A DNA stretch of 64,000 bases from NCBI RefSeq assembly GCF_002968835.1, contig NZ_PKQK01000003.1:806001-870000 (forward strand). The letters are read 5' to 3'. Positions 7,632 to 16,227 of the stretch are shown in pieces. Numbering within the stretch: position 1 is the first letter of the stretch; each line of letters begins with the position of its first letter. The DNA comes from Paenibacillus sp. PCH8. GTDB lineage: Bacteria > Bacillota > Bacilli > Paenibacillales > Paenibacillaceae. The translations under genes and the position numbers were made by a program. Below the pieces are notes generated by a model. That model searched no databases. It was not told the origin of the DNA and saw nothing but the letters and a program-made list of their open reading frames with translations.

Positions 7632-8945
7632 CTAAATTTCAGTGAAACACCAGCTGGCCATATGTTTCAGCTCTTTGGCATTATGAAATGGAATGCGGTC
7701 AGGCTCTTGTAATGGTGAAACGGGGAGCGGGAACTCTCTTGCCACTCTTCTAACCCAACTAGTGGAATCGATAGCGATAACTGAGCATTTCCAGCGTCCA
7801 TTCGTTCTCGGACGAAACGTCTCATGCAAATCTGCTTTTCCGGGCATCTCTGGAAAGACACCATCCAGATATTCGACGATGACACGCTTGTCTCTGACTT
7901 CATGACAGTATACGGTCACCCATACCCCTTCTCGAATACGAACCGCATATATATCTCCTGCCTGTGCCTCGCCTGCTCCCGCATCGGGAGAAGCCTTTGG
8001 AACTTTTCCACGAACACTTCTTTTCTTCTCCAGTGCTCCCGATATCGTTTCTTTCAAAGGTGGGCTCTGATCCGGTCTCTCCTCAAGCGATACATCGGTT
8101 AGATCAAAATCATTAAATATCTTGGTCAAATTATCCTCATTGATTCCGATAGTTGAGTCCCACCATGCCAAAGGTGCCTGTACTTCAACCCGTACATTAG
8201 GGCGCTCGTCACGCTGTATGTAAGAAGTGAATTCTTCTATCATGCCGGGATGATCCGGCGTATCCAATATGCCAATCAGCGCTAACGTCTCAAGCAAGTC
8301 ACGATATGCGTATTCCTTTTGTGTAGGTAGGAGACGTTCTTTTTTGAGCGCTAAGGCTGCCTTGCTATAGCGTGTTTTGGGAGGTAACGCGCGAAGCACG
8401 GTTAACACTGCACGGAATGTCCAACGGTCGTATTCATTAGGAACAGGAAGCTCCTGCAATTCAGCCAGCCGACTGAGCGCCAAAACGTATCCAAAGGGAT
8501 CACCGTCCAAAGGTGTTCCGTTGGTCATGCGCCAGTACCATTGCAACGTCGTGTCGGTTGCTTGATCTACGCTTAATCCGCAAATCTTACAAGTGCTCGA
8601 AGATGGATACGGAGTGTGTTCATGGCTTGGCATGCGACTTCCAATAAGTTTGCCCGTAAGAAGCGAACGCCAGATCATGGGTGCTGACCACAAAGAGGAG
8701 ACAAAGACCTGCGCAGCATCACTTATCGTCCATTGATTCGCAAGTTTTTTCAGCTCAGTGATCGTTGCATCATGTTGCGGACGTACAAATCGATTCGGTT
8801 CATGCCCGGCTGCCTCAAGAGATTCTCGATCCTGTACGGATACGCTATCTGGAACGAAATGCCGCGAAGCCTGTAATTCTTCGTCCCACACTGTGCTTTC
8901 ACTATATATACGTTTTAAAAGGCTTAGCTGGTCCACCATATTCAA
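7632..8945 (-). CDS. Hypothetical protein, 437 aa, unrecognised family
   Basis: I do not recognise this protein. It is mainly soluble, with no signal peptide or membrane segment. It has one CxxC pair (SSTCKICGLSVDQ, about residues 119-131), a Trp-rich middle (TTLQWYWRMTNG, LAWWDSTIG), a helical repeat-like region, and a C-terminal beta-rich part (IYAVRIREGVWVTVYCHEV, VIVEYLDGVFPEMPGKADL) that looks like a small SH3-like or CarS-like fold. The start is probably TTG at 8945, with AAGGA 9 bases upstream; the ATG two codons later is too distant from it. It forms its own transcription unit between ppi and the rib operon, with its own terminator. Function unknown. Confidence 0.75.
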   Translation of the reverse strand: MNMVDQLSLLKRIYSESTVWDEELQASRHFVPDSVSVQDRESLEAAGHEPNRFVRPQHDATITELKKLANQWTISDAAQVFVSSLWSAPMIWRSLLTGKLIGSRMPSHEHTPYPSSSTCKICGLSVDQATDTTLQWYWRMTNGTPLDGDPFGYVLALSRLAELQELPVPNEYDRWTFRAVLTVLRALPPKTRYSKAALALKKERLLPTQKEYAYRDLLETLALIGILDTPDHPGMIEEFTSYIQRDERPNVRVEVQAPLAWWDSTIGINEDNLTKIFNDFDLTDVSLEERPDQSPPLKETISGALEKKRSVRGKVPKASPDAGAGEAQAGDIYAVRIREGVWVTVYCHEVRDKRVIVEYLDGVFPEMPGKADLHETFRPRTNGRWKCSVIAIDSTSWVRRVAREFPLPVSPLQEPDRIPFHNAKELKHMASWCFTEI

Positions 8946-9013
8946 GGGGGTTCATCCTTCCTGTAATCGGTATCGGTCCAGATCCATTATGCTCAATTCC
9001 GACACATGACTTA

Positions 9014-9061
9014 TAAAAAAAACCGAAGGGCTTCTATTATAAGTAGAAGTGCTTCGGTTTC
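9014..9061 (-). terminator. Terminator after the cyclophilin gene
   Basis: Long stem AAACCGAAG..CTTCTA / TAGAAG..CTTCGGTTT with A/T run; T-rich tail on the minus strand. Confidence 0.9.
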
Positions 9062-9095
9062 TGATTTGAATTCGTTAAAGTGTATTGAGAGCTTA

Positions 9096-9527
9096 TTAAG
9101 CTTCTACAACTTCAACAGTTTCCATTTTGTCTTTACCTTCGAGTGCATCTACGAACTCCATACCTTTAGTTACTTTACCAAATACAGTATGTTGTCCATC
9201 CAAATGTGGTTGCGGTTGGTAGCAGATATAGAACTGGCTTCCACCTGTGTTACGGCCAGCATGTGCCATAGCAAGTGAGCCGCGCTCATGTTTGTTCGGA
9301 TTGATTTCACAGTTAATAGTGTAACCTGGACCACCTGCACCGGAACCGTTAGGGCATCCGCCTTGAGCTACAAAGCCCGGGATAACGCGGTGGAATGTAA
9401 GACCATTGTAGAAACCGGAGTTAGCCAATTTCTCAAAGTTTGCTACTGTGTTTGGAGCTTCTTGATCGAACAGATCGATCAGAACTTCTCCGCCGTTTGC
9501 CAATTTAACTTTCGCTTGTTTCGCCAT
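9096..9527 (-). CDS. ppiB: Peptidyl-prolyl cis-trans isomerase, cyclophilin type
   Basis: A 143-residue cytosolic cyclophilin that accelerates prolyl bond isomerisation. Signature motifs are present: YNGLTFHRVIPGFVAQGGCP with the catalytic Arg, GPGYTINCEI, RGSLAMAHAGRNTGGSQFYI and LDGQHTVFGKV. The ATG at 9527 has AAGGAG 10 bases upstream; the longer reading from 9578 lacks support. It lies alone between two terminators, so it is monocistronic. Confidence 0.96.
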   Translation of the reverse strand: MAKQAKVKLANGGEVLIDLFDQEAPNTVANFEKLANSGFYNGLTFHRVIPGFVAQGGCPNGSGAGGPGYTINCEINPNKHERGSLAMAHAGRNTGGSQFYICYQPQPHLDGQHTVFGKVTKGMEFVDALEGKDKMETVEVVEA

Positions 9528-9677
9528 ATGTAAATGACTCCTTTCGTATTGACCATCATTAATGGTGTTAGAACGCATGACCCTGGGTCAAGCATTACAG
9601 CACTTTTTCTAGTGTACACCGAAAATGACTGGATCGCAAAAAAAACGGCAACTTTTTCATGATTTAGCTCAACTACA

Positions 9678-9716
9678 CAAAAAACAGATGAAAAAGGAAG
9701 TTCCCTTTTCATCTGC
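9678..9716 (-). terminator. Terminator after lysA
   Basis: Stem CAGATGAAAA / TTTTCATCTG with short loop followed by TTTTTT on the minus strand, about 60 bases past the lysA stop. Confidence 0.85.
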
Positions 9717-9774
9717 CTCAACTGTTAAATCAACACATCCTGCATAACTCAGAAAAGCCTTATCTGTTGACGAA

Positions 9775-11106
9775 TTAGCGAGTTACTGGCTGTTTACCAA
9801 TACGCGCAGGTACCAGGTCATTCTGAATGATATCCTGATACGTCTCACGGCGTACCACTACATCCCCTTGACCGTCTTTGACAAATACAACAGCTGGACG
9901 ACGAATCCGGTTGTAGTTGCTTGCCATAGAGTAGTTGTAAGCGCCTGTGCAAGCTACCGCGAGCAGATCGCCACTTTGCACTTTTGGCAAGTCCAGATCC
10001 CAGATCAGCATATCGCCACTCTCGCAGCATTTACCCGCAACAGATACGGTTTCCTGAGCAGCCTCATTCGCACGATTGGCCAGCACAGCTTCATACTTGG
10101 ATTCATACAAAGCAGGACGTGGGTTATCGGTCATACCCCCATCGACGGCAACGTATTTACGCACGCCTGGAATGTCTTTGCTTGTTCCAACAGTATACAG
10201 CGTTGTTCCCGCTTCACCTACGATGCTGCGGCCTGGTTCAACCCAGATCTCAGGCACGGCATAGCCAATTTGCGCAAAATGATTTTTAACCGCATCTGTA
10301 ATGGCCTTCACGTATTGCGAAACTTCAAGCGGCGTATCTCCGTCGATATAACGAATTCCGAATCCACCACCAAGGTTAACTACTTTGAAAGCAACGTTAA
10401 GACGCTCATATACGCTTGCTGCAAATTCAGCAACACGTTGAACAGCCATCTGGAAGCCTTCAACTTCGAAGATCTGAGAACCGATATGGGAATGCACACC
10501 GAGCAATACCAGGTTAGACTGCTTGGAAGCCAGTTCAATTGCTTCAAATGCTGTACCATTGCCGATATCAAACCCAAATTTCGAGTCTGTCTGACCTGTG
10601 GAGATATATTCATGCGTATGTGCCTCAACACCAGGCGTCACACGAAGCAAAATGTTTACTTTACGATTTTTGTCCGCTGCTACAGCCTGCAACAGATGCA
10701 ATTCATTGAAGTTATCGACAACAAAACATCCGATCTCCGCATCAAGAGCCATCTCAATCTCTTCCAGCGTTTTGTTGTTACCGTGGAAGTGGATGCGCTC
10801 CGCAGGGAATCCTGCTTGCAGTGCTGTGAACAGTTCACCGTCAGATACGACATCCAGGGAAAGTCCTTCCTCAGCTGCAAGGGCGCACATTGCCATTACA
10901 CAGAATGCCTTGCTTGCGTAAGCAACCTGGAAACCCAGACCGGAAGCACGAAATGCTTCCATGTACTCTCTGCAACGCTCGCGAACCAATTGCTCGTCCA
11001 CAACATACAGGGGAGTTCCAAATTGTTCCTTCAAATCTGTTGCATCAACTCCGCCAATCTCCAGATGTCCTTGCGCATTTATTTTACTTGTACCATGTAA
11101 ATACAT
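9775..11106 (-). CDS. lysA: Diaminopimelate decarboxylase
   Basis: A 443-residue PLP enzyme that converts meso-diaminopimelate to lysine. It has the PLP lysine in FQVAYASKAFCVMA, the HFHGNNKTLEE and HSHIGSQI segments, NLGGGFGIRY, the EPGRSIVGEAG phosphate-binding motif and the catalytic CESGDML loop. The ATG at 11106 (MYLHGTSKIN) has GAGGA 9 bases upstream; the ATG at 11115 abuts it and is unlikely. It sits downstream of the spoVA genes, as in Bacillus, where lysA ends the spoVA cluster. Confidence 0.97.
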   Translation of the reverse strand: MYLHGTSKINAQGHLEIGGVDATDLKEQFGTPLYVVDEQLVRERCREYMEAFRASGLGFQVAYASKAFCVMAMCALAAEEGLSLDVVSDGELFTALQAGFPAERIHFHGNNKTLEEIEMALDAEIGCFVVDNFNELHLLQAVAADKNRKVNILLRVTPGVEAHTHEYISTGQTDSKFGFDIGNGTAFEAIELASKQSNLVLLGVHSHIGSQIFEVEGFQMAVQRVAEFAASVYERLNVAFKVVNLGGGFGIRYIDGDTPLEVSQYVKAITDAVKNHFAQIGYAVPEIWVEPGRSIVGEAGTTLYTVGTSKDIPGVRKYVAVDGGMTDNPRPALYESKYEAVLANRANEAAQETVSVAGKCCESGDMLIWDLDLPKVQSGDLLAVACTGAYNYSMASNYNRIRRPAVVFVKDGQGDVVVRRETYQDIIQNDLVPARIGKQPVTR

Positions 11107-11209
11107 AATCTGCATTCCTCACTTTTTATATACTGGAACAGTTGTTATTCCAATGATTTTACACCAGTATATCAAATTAGGCAGCAAGATGAATGGATTT
11201 TTCGGCAGA

Positions 11210-12876
11210 TCATTTGTGTTTTTTACTTTTTCGCAGTTCACCGTCTGGATCATCGGACATTTTGGTATTGTCACGTGTTTTATTGAACGATGGACGTTTT
11301 TTATTTGCCAGCAAGGGAAGGCGGAATAAAAAGTTGCCCAAGGCCTTTGCATTAAACGGTATAAACGGCCAAAGATACGATGAATTGTATGACCGGTGAA
11401 CAGTGAGCGCCAATATGAGTAATGTACAGCCTACGACCAGCCCCGGAACCTTGAAGATCGCCACAGCAATGAGCAGAACCAGCCTGACCAACCTGTTGGC
11501 AAGCCCCAATTCGTAACTCGGCGTGGCAAACATACCGATGGCTGCAATGGCCATGTAGAGCACAACCTCATTGACAAAATATCCTGTTTTGACAGCGATA
11601 TCCCCGACCAGAATCGCAGCAATTAATCCCATCGCCGATGCTAAAGGTGTAGGGGTATGGACCGCTGCCATTCGTAATAAATCCACACCAAGTTCGATCA
11701 GAAGAAACTGTAGAATCAGCGGCAGCTTCACACTTTCCTGTGGACCAATGAAGTCGAATCCCATGGGTTTGATCGAAGGATCGATCACCATCAGGAGCCA
11801 TAGGGGTAGCAAAAACAGCGATATCAGAATTCCTGCAAAACGCACCCAGCGTAAATACGTCCCCATCAAGGCCGTCTGTCTGTTCTCCTCCGCATGCTCA
11901 CACAAGTCAAAGAAAGTCGTAGGCAGAATCATTACACTGGGGAAGTGTCTACGAAAATGACGACTCGGCCTTCCAGCAGATGGGAAGCCGTGACATCCGG
12001 TCGTTCTGAATAACGTACGAGTGGAAACGGATTCCACCCTTTGTTGATAATCGCTTCCTCCAGTTGCTTATCCGCCGCGGGTATCCCATCGATATCCACT
12101 CGCTGAATTTTTTCACGAACCGAATCTACCTGCACTTTATCGACAATATCATCAATATATGCCACGCAGACATCCGTTTGCGTTCTCCGCCCCACCTGCA
12201 TGATCTCAAACTTCAGTCCAGGGTCGCGTATTCGGCGCCGCACCAATGTCACGTTGGTCAGGAGGGTTTCGGTAAAACCGTCTCTCGAACCCCGTACCAC
12301 TCTCTCCAACGAAGGTTCTTCCGGTGAACGTACCGGGTAACTCCGAGTATCCATAACCAAAACGGAGCGGTCCCCTTCGACAAACATTGCGCTCATTCCG
12401 GTAAGGACCTTGTTGATGACGGCACTCATCTTGTCCACTTTTTCTACCTGAATATGAGGAATGTAACTTTCAAAGTACGATTTTAACGCATGTTCCGACA
12501 CTTGATCGGGTGTAAGATAGGTTAAACGTTTTAACACCTCAAGGAGAATCTCATCCTTGGCAAACCCGGTCAGCAGCAACAATCCAACATGCTTTCCTCC
12601 CAGAACCATTTCCCTCATATCCACATCGAAGGATTCTCCGAGTCCCAAGACCTGCTTCAATGTATACTTATTCTCACTCATACGAGGGGATATATCATCA
12701 TTTTCCTGCCAATACTGCACCGATTCCTCAACGCTGTCGGACATCTCATTTTGTTTTTTCTTATTATAAGCTTTCGTTTCCTCTTCCTTCTGGATCTCGT
12801 AGGGGGACTTGTGCATCACGCCTTCCATTATACCTTCACTATTTTCCTGACCTGTATGTTCCGTTCGTCGATCCAT
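11210..12876 (-). pseudogene. spoVAF: Stage V sporulation protein AF, frameshifted
   Basis: A GerA-family protein split into two overlapping frames. The N-terminal part (12876 to 11932; soluble domain, ribosome binding site AGGAGG 7 bases before the ATG) ends VVIFVDTSPV-stop. The C-terminal part (frame entering near 11945, ending 11210) continues SVMILPTTFFDLCEHAEE with the membrane segments of the GerA-type domain (FAGILISLFLLPLWLLMVI, SAMGLIAAILVGDIAVKTG). The family reads DTSPSVMILP, which needs five C where this sequence has four (11939-11942 on the plus strand show GGGG). One inserted base restores about 550 residues. Either a sequencing error or a real lesion. Last gene of spoVAA-spoVAB-spoVAF. 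Confidence 0.85.
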
Positions 12877-12900
12877 TTTCCATCCTCCTCTGGCCCCGTT

Positions 12901-13308
12901 CTACCGCTGATATACAAAAAAGTCAAACAGGGAACCTGTCATTTTGCCCAATATCATGGCGAGCAATAATCCAAATAAATAAGGTTTCATGCCCAGCCGC
13001 TTCGCCAGTACCGGTAACACATTCAACACCTCGGTGAGCGCCGCTGCGAGCAGACCGATGAAAACACCACAGAACAGCCCAATGATGGGGCTGAGCAGTA
13101 ACACCCCGTGCATTTTCCAGTGCCAGAAATCGGCTACCGTACCAAGTAAAGAACCCCCGATGAGCGCCCCTTCGTACCAGTGAGTCTTGTCGTACGATTG
13201 TGTAAGCTGAGCCAACCTGGGAATCATATCGAGCACCAGAATGAGCGCAATCACGCCGCTCCCAACAGCAATTCCCCGGCTATCCCAGTACAATGCTGAT
13301 TGCTCCAT
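12901..13308 (-). CDS. spoVAB: Stage V sporulation protein AB
   Basis: A 135-residue hydrophobic protein with about four membrane helices (VGSGVIALILVLDMIP, GVLLLSPIIGLFCGVFIGLL, YLFGLLLAMILGKM). Length and hydropathy match SpoVAB, part of the set of proteins linked to dipicolinic-acid movement across the spore inner membrane (family knowledge). Its start overlaps the end of spoVAA by one base, and it is followed closely by spoVAF, so the three genes are one operon, expected to be forespore (sigma-G) expressed. Confidence 0.9.
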   Translation of the reverse strand: MEQSALYWDSRGIAVGSGVIALILVLDMIPRLAQLTQSYDKTHWYEGALIGGSLLGTVADFWHWKMHGVLLLSPIIGLFCGVFIGLLAAALTEVLNVLPVLAKRLGMKPYLFGLLLAMILGKMTGSLFDFFVYQR

Positions 13309-13964
13309 TAAGAACGCTCATCCGCATTCATCTCCCTACGTTCCTGCTCATGCATCCGTTCGCTTTCTTCAATCACCACATATTTGTCTACATTTTGCTG
13401 GTATAGGAACATCTCCACTTCCAGAGGAGTGGGCTCCTCATTCCACTTCTTCTTGAACAAATGATTGAAGAATACCGCCATACCGAATCCAATTCCGATG
13501 GAATACGCCACCTGGAACAGATAGGGATGTTCATCCCGATGTCCTGTAATCATCTCCACAATGCGAATCTGTACTTCCTGCATGTTCACATCTGCGTGAA
13601 AATTCATGATGGTTAAGGCTGATCCGAAGAAAAGCAGCAGCCATACCAATATGAACAAGGATTTGGAAGGCTGACCATTTCCCACGACCACTTCAACAAG
13701 TGTATGGCCTGATCCAATGAGCTCCACGCTTACCTCCGGCAGAATGCGTCGAATCTGGGGTATGATCTGTAATATATCAATGAGGATCAGATTGCCATCC
13801 TCCGGTCCAGGACGCAGCAGTTCAAGCTCCAGTAACCTGTCCTCCTGATCCTCCGTAGTGGTCAGTACGTGTGCGATATCTCCAAGTTTGACTGCTCTGC
13901 CCCTCTGGATGTGAATACGGCTGCGCAGACGAACGTAGACCGTTGGAGTGGGTGTCAGGGACAT
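13308..13964 (-). CDS. spoVAA: Stage V sporulation protein AA
   Basis: A 218-residue SpoVAA: a soluble N-terminal domain (TPTPTVYVRLRSRIHIQRG, KLGDIAHVLTTTED, LILIDILQIIPQIRRILPE) followed by two membrane helices (LFILVWLLLFFGSALTI; YSIGIGFGMAVFF) and a charged tail. The ATG at 13964 has GGAG 8 bases upstream; the GTG at 13973 is within the ribosome binding site. First gene of the cluster, after sigF, whose product acts just before sigma-G in the forespore. Confidence 0.9.
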   Translation of the reverse strand: MSLTPTPTVYVRLRSRIHIQRGRAVKLGDIAHVLTTTEDQEDRLLELELLRPGPEDGNLILIDILQIIPQIRRILPEVSVELIGSGHTLVEVVVGNGQPSKSLFILVWLLLFFGSALTIMNFHADVNMQEVQIRIVEMITGHRDEHPYLFQVAYSIGIGFGMAVFFNHLFKKKWNEEPTPLEVEMFLYQQNVDKYVVIEESERMHEQERREMNADERS

Positions 13965-14066
13965 CCTAAACACTCCTTTACTGCGTAATTTAGGTTAGTA
14001 TTTGAATAATGTGCAAATTTATTACAAATTGGTTGGAAAAAAGGTGGAAGGCTGAGTTGACGCTGC

Positions 14067-14180
14067 GGGATGGATCGGTCATTGGTCGCTGTTATCCCCG
14101 GATTTCTTGAACTCTCCTTTTCAAGGAGGAAATCCGGGGATAAAGGCGAACGCTTCGCTCCTTTTGACCGATTCCATCCC
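14067..14180. repeat. Nested inverted-repeat element (MITE/REP-like)
   Basis: Outer arms GGGATGGATCGGTCA (14067-14081) and TGACCGATTCCATCCC (14165-14180) differ by one inserted T. Inside is a perfect 15-bp inverted repeat, TTATCCCCGGATTTC (14092-14106) / its complement (14129-14143), and then a small GCGAA/TTCGC hairpin. The right half is partly repeated at 14345-14393. The design suggests an interspersed non-coding repeat; genome-wide copies cannot be checked here. Confidence 0.65.
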
Positions 14181-14344
14181 TCCGCTACCAGCAGTCCTCC
14201 CGTTTCCAAACATTTAAAATAAATATGCTGGGAAGGGGCAGGGGAGGGATTTGAATGCTGAGCTTTTCGGGGTTTGTTTTGCTCGAAATTACATGACTCT
14301 TGAAGTATCTTCTGAATACGACTTAGACTACAACTATGTTGAAA

Positions 14345-14393
14345 TTTGGAGACTAAGGTGAACGTTTCGCTTCTTTTGACCGATTCCATCCAT
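14345..14393. repeat. Diverged partial copy of the intergenic repeat
   Basis: Includes GTGAACGTTTCGCTTCTTTT then GACCGATTCCATCC, aligning with 14133-14180 with a few substitutions. It lacks the matching left arm. Confidence 0.55.
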
Positions 14394-14509
14394 CTTGGTT
14401 TTGTTTCTCTAACAACAAATAACCTCCTTCGCCATAGTGCGCGATAGAAGGTTGTTAGTTGTCGTATATTGCTGTATAAGCGCCAATATTGTTGTTGCAA
14501 CCCACGAAA

Positions 14510-15265
14510 TTACTGCGCGATCTGGTCGCGGATGGATTGCAGTATTTTTTTCTCCAAACGTGACACCTGCACCTGGGATATCCCCAGCCTGCTGGCAACC
14601 TCGGACTGTGTCTGATCACGATAATACCTAAGATAGACGATCAGCCGTTCCCGTTCACTGAGACCGCCGATGGCTTCGTTCAGCGCCAGCTTGTCGAACC
14701 ACCGTTCCTGAGACTCGTCGGCAATCTGGTCCATTAACGTGATCGGATCACCGTCATTTTCGAATACCGTCTCATGGATGGAAGTCGGTGGTTTGTTCGC
14801 TTCCTGAGCAAATACAACTTCCTCCGGGGTCACCCCCAGCTCTGCGGCCACTTCCTTGATTGTTGGCAGACGATCCAGATGTTTGGATAGTTCGTCCTTT
14901 TTTTTGCGGACTTTGTTCGCCATCTCTTTAAGTGAACGACTGACCTTCAAGGTACCATCATCCCGAAGGAATCGCTGGATTTCGCCAATGATCATCGGTA
15001 CCGCGTAGGTCGAGAACTTCACGTCATAACTGAGATCGAATTTGTCCACTGACTTGAGCAGACCGATACAACCAATCTGGAACAGATCTTCCGGATCATA
15101 TCCCCTGTTCATAAAACGCTGCACGACGGACCAGACGAGTCTGATGTTGCAGTTCACCAGCGTATCCCGTGAGACATGATCACCCGACTGACTGAGCGCA
15201 ATCAGCCGCTTGACCTCGGCATCGTCCAAATAGGTCTGTGAAGATGGTTTCACTTCAGCATCCAT
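14510..15265 (-). CDS. sigF: RNA polymerase sporulation sigma factor SigF
   Basis: A 251-residue sigma-70-type factor that controls early forespore transcription. Region 2 is seen in GYDPEDLFQIGCIGLLKSVD and FDLSYDVKFSTYAVPMIIGE; region 3 in VAAELGVTPEEVVFAQE; region 4 helix-turn-helix in QTQSEVASRLGISQVQVSRLE. It follows spoIIAA and spoIIAB in one operon, whose products hold it inactive until septation. ATG at 15265. Confidence 0.97.
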   Translation of the reverse strand: MDAEVKPSSQTYLDDAEVKRLIALSQSGDHVSRDTLVNCNIRLVWSVVQRFMNRGYDPEDLFQIGCIGLLKSVDKFDLSYDVKFSTYAVPMIIGEIQRFLRDDGTLKVSRSLKEMANKVRKKKDELSKHLDRLPTIKEVAAELGVTPEEVVFAQEANKPPTSIHETVFENDGDPITLMDQIADESQERWFDKLALNEAIGGLSERERLIVYLRYYRDQTQSEVASRLGISQVQVSRLEKKILQSIRDQIAQ

Positions 15266-15279
15266 AAGAACACCAACCC

Positions 15280-15735
15280 CTAATTATACAATGCTTTCTT
15301 GGATTCAATCCTCTTCTTCATCTTGATGGAGGTGCCTCTGCCGGGCTCACTGCTGACTTCGAATTCATCCATAAAGTTTTCCATAATGGTGAAACCCATA
15401 CCCGACCGCTCAAGTTCGGGTTTGGACGTATATAGCGGCTGCTTGGCCAGTTCAAGATCTTCGATTCCTTCACCGCGGTCTTCCACAATAATCGTGATCA
15501 TGTCTTCCCGAATCTCGGCTTGAATGGACACAACACCTTCCGAATTGTTGTTGTAACCATGAATAATGCTATTCGTCACGGCTTCCGAGATGACCGTCTT
15601 CAGATCACTGAGCTCGTCCATCGTCGGATCAAGCTGGGAGATAAAAGCAGCAACAGTTACCCGTGCAAATGACTCATTCTCTGACTTGGCCGCGAATTGC
15701 AGATTCATGAAATTTGCCCCCGTTCCTTCATTCAT
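15280..15735 (-). CDS. spoIIAB: Anti-sigma F factor / serine kinase
   Basis: A 151-residue GHKL-type ATPase that binds SigF and phosphorylates SpoIIAA. Motifs: N box AVTNSIIHGYNNN, G1 box VEDRGEGIEDLE, G2 box SGMGFTIMENFMD. The ATG at 15735 overlaps the spoIIAA stop (ATGA) and has a perfect GGAGGT 6 bases upstream; an internal ATG at 15708 corresponds to the Bacillus start, so a nine-residue N-terminal extension is predicted here. Confidence 0.96.
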   Translation of the reverse strand: MNEGTGANFMNLQFAAKSENESFARVTVAAFISQLDPTMDELSDLKTVISEAVTNSIIHGYNNNSEGVVSIQAEIREDMITIIVEDRGEGIEDLELAKQPLYTSKPELERSGMGFTIMENFMDEFEVSSEPGRGTSIKMKKRIESKKALYN

Positions 15736-16085
15736 GAGACGACCTCCAGACCTGAGAGAGCAGTTCCCTCATTTTCGTATATCGGCATAATCTTGAACAG
15801 ACCCGACATTTCCAGCAAACGGTACACCGGCGAATTGACGTCACAGACAACCATCTTGCCGCCTTTATTCTTAATGAGCTTGTATCTTCCCAAAATGACA
15901 CCCAGACCTGAACTGTCCATAAATTGCAGATCTTTCAGGCTGAGTATCAGATGCTCGCTTTGTCTCCGCTGGATGGCTTCATCCATCTGCATCCGTACCA
16001 TGTCAGCTGTATGGTGATCCAGCTCCCCGGATAATCGTACAATCAGAATCCCGCGATGATGCTCCATTTCCATATGCAAGTTCAC
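15732..16085 (-). CDS. spoIIAA: Anti-sigma F factor antagonist
   Basis: A 117-residue STAS-domain protein whose unphosphorylated form releases SigF from SpoIIAB. The phosphorylatable serine lies in LQFMDSSGLGVILGRYK, followed by the typical VCDVNSPVYRLLEMSGLFKI. A GTG start with AGGAG 11 bases upstream. First gene of spoIIAA-spoIIAB-sigF; four-base overlap with spoIIAB. Confidence 0.96.
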   Translation of the reverse strand: MNLHMEMEHHRGILIVRLSGELDHHTADMVRMQMDEAIQRRQSEHLILSLKDLQFMDSSGLGVILGRYKLIKNKGGKMVVCDVNSPVYRLLEMSGLFKIMPIYENEGTALSGLEVVS

Positions 16086-16227
16086 GTTTGCCCACTCTCC
16101 TCCCTGTCTTGAACAAGGATTTCTACGTTTCCGAAGGCTTTTCCTGCCCCCGACAAAACTAGAAGAAAACTCCTATTTAACTACAAAATCTGTTCAAAGG
16201 ATGCGCGCAATACGCGTAAATCGCCGT

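Larger units (their letters stand above)
13965..14509. other. Intergenic region between sigF and spoVAA
   Basis: This 545-base stretch has no credible gene. It holds a composite hairpin element (14067-14180), a diverged partial copy of its right half (14345-14393), and an imperfect hairpin near 14409-14462 that may end the spoIIA transcript. Confidence 0.7.

Noticed and set aside
9868..11100. 410-codon plus-strand ORF opposite lysA
   Set aside because: Antisense shadow of lysA; Cys- and His-rich nonsense composition, no ribosome binding site, and lysA is certain.
11932..11950. Programmed -1 frameshift to produce SpoVAF
   Set aside because: TTCCCCA is not a canonical X-XXY-YYZ slippery site and no downstream pseudoknot is evident; the same kind of lesion recurs in unrelated genes.
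13955..14500. 181-codon minus-strand ORF between sigF and spoVAA
   Set aside because: Covers the palindromic repeat; no ribosome binding site and no protein-like conservation pattern.
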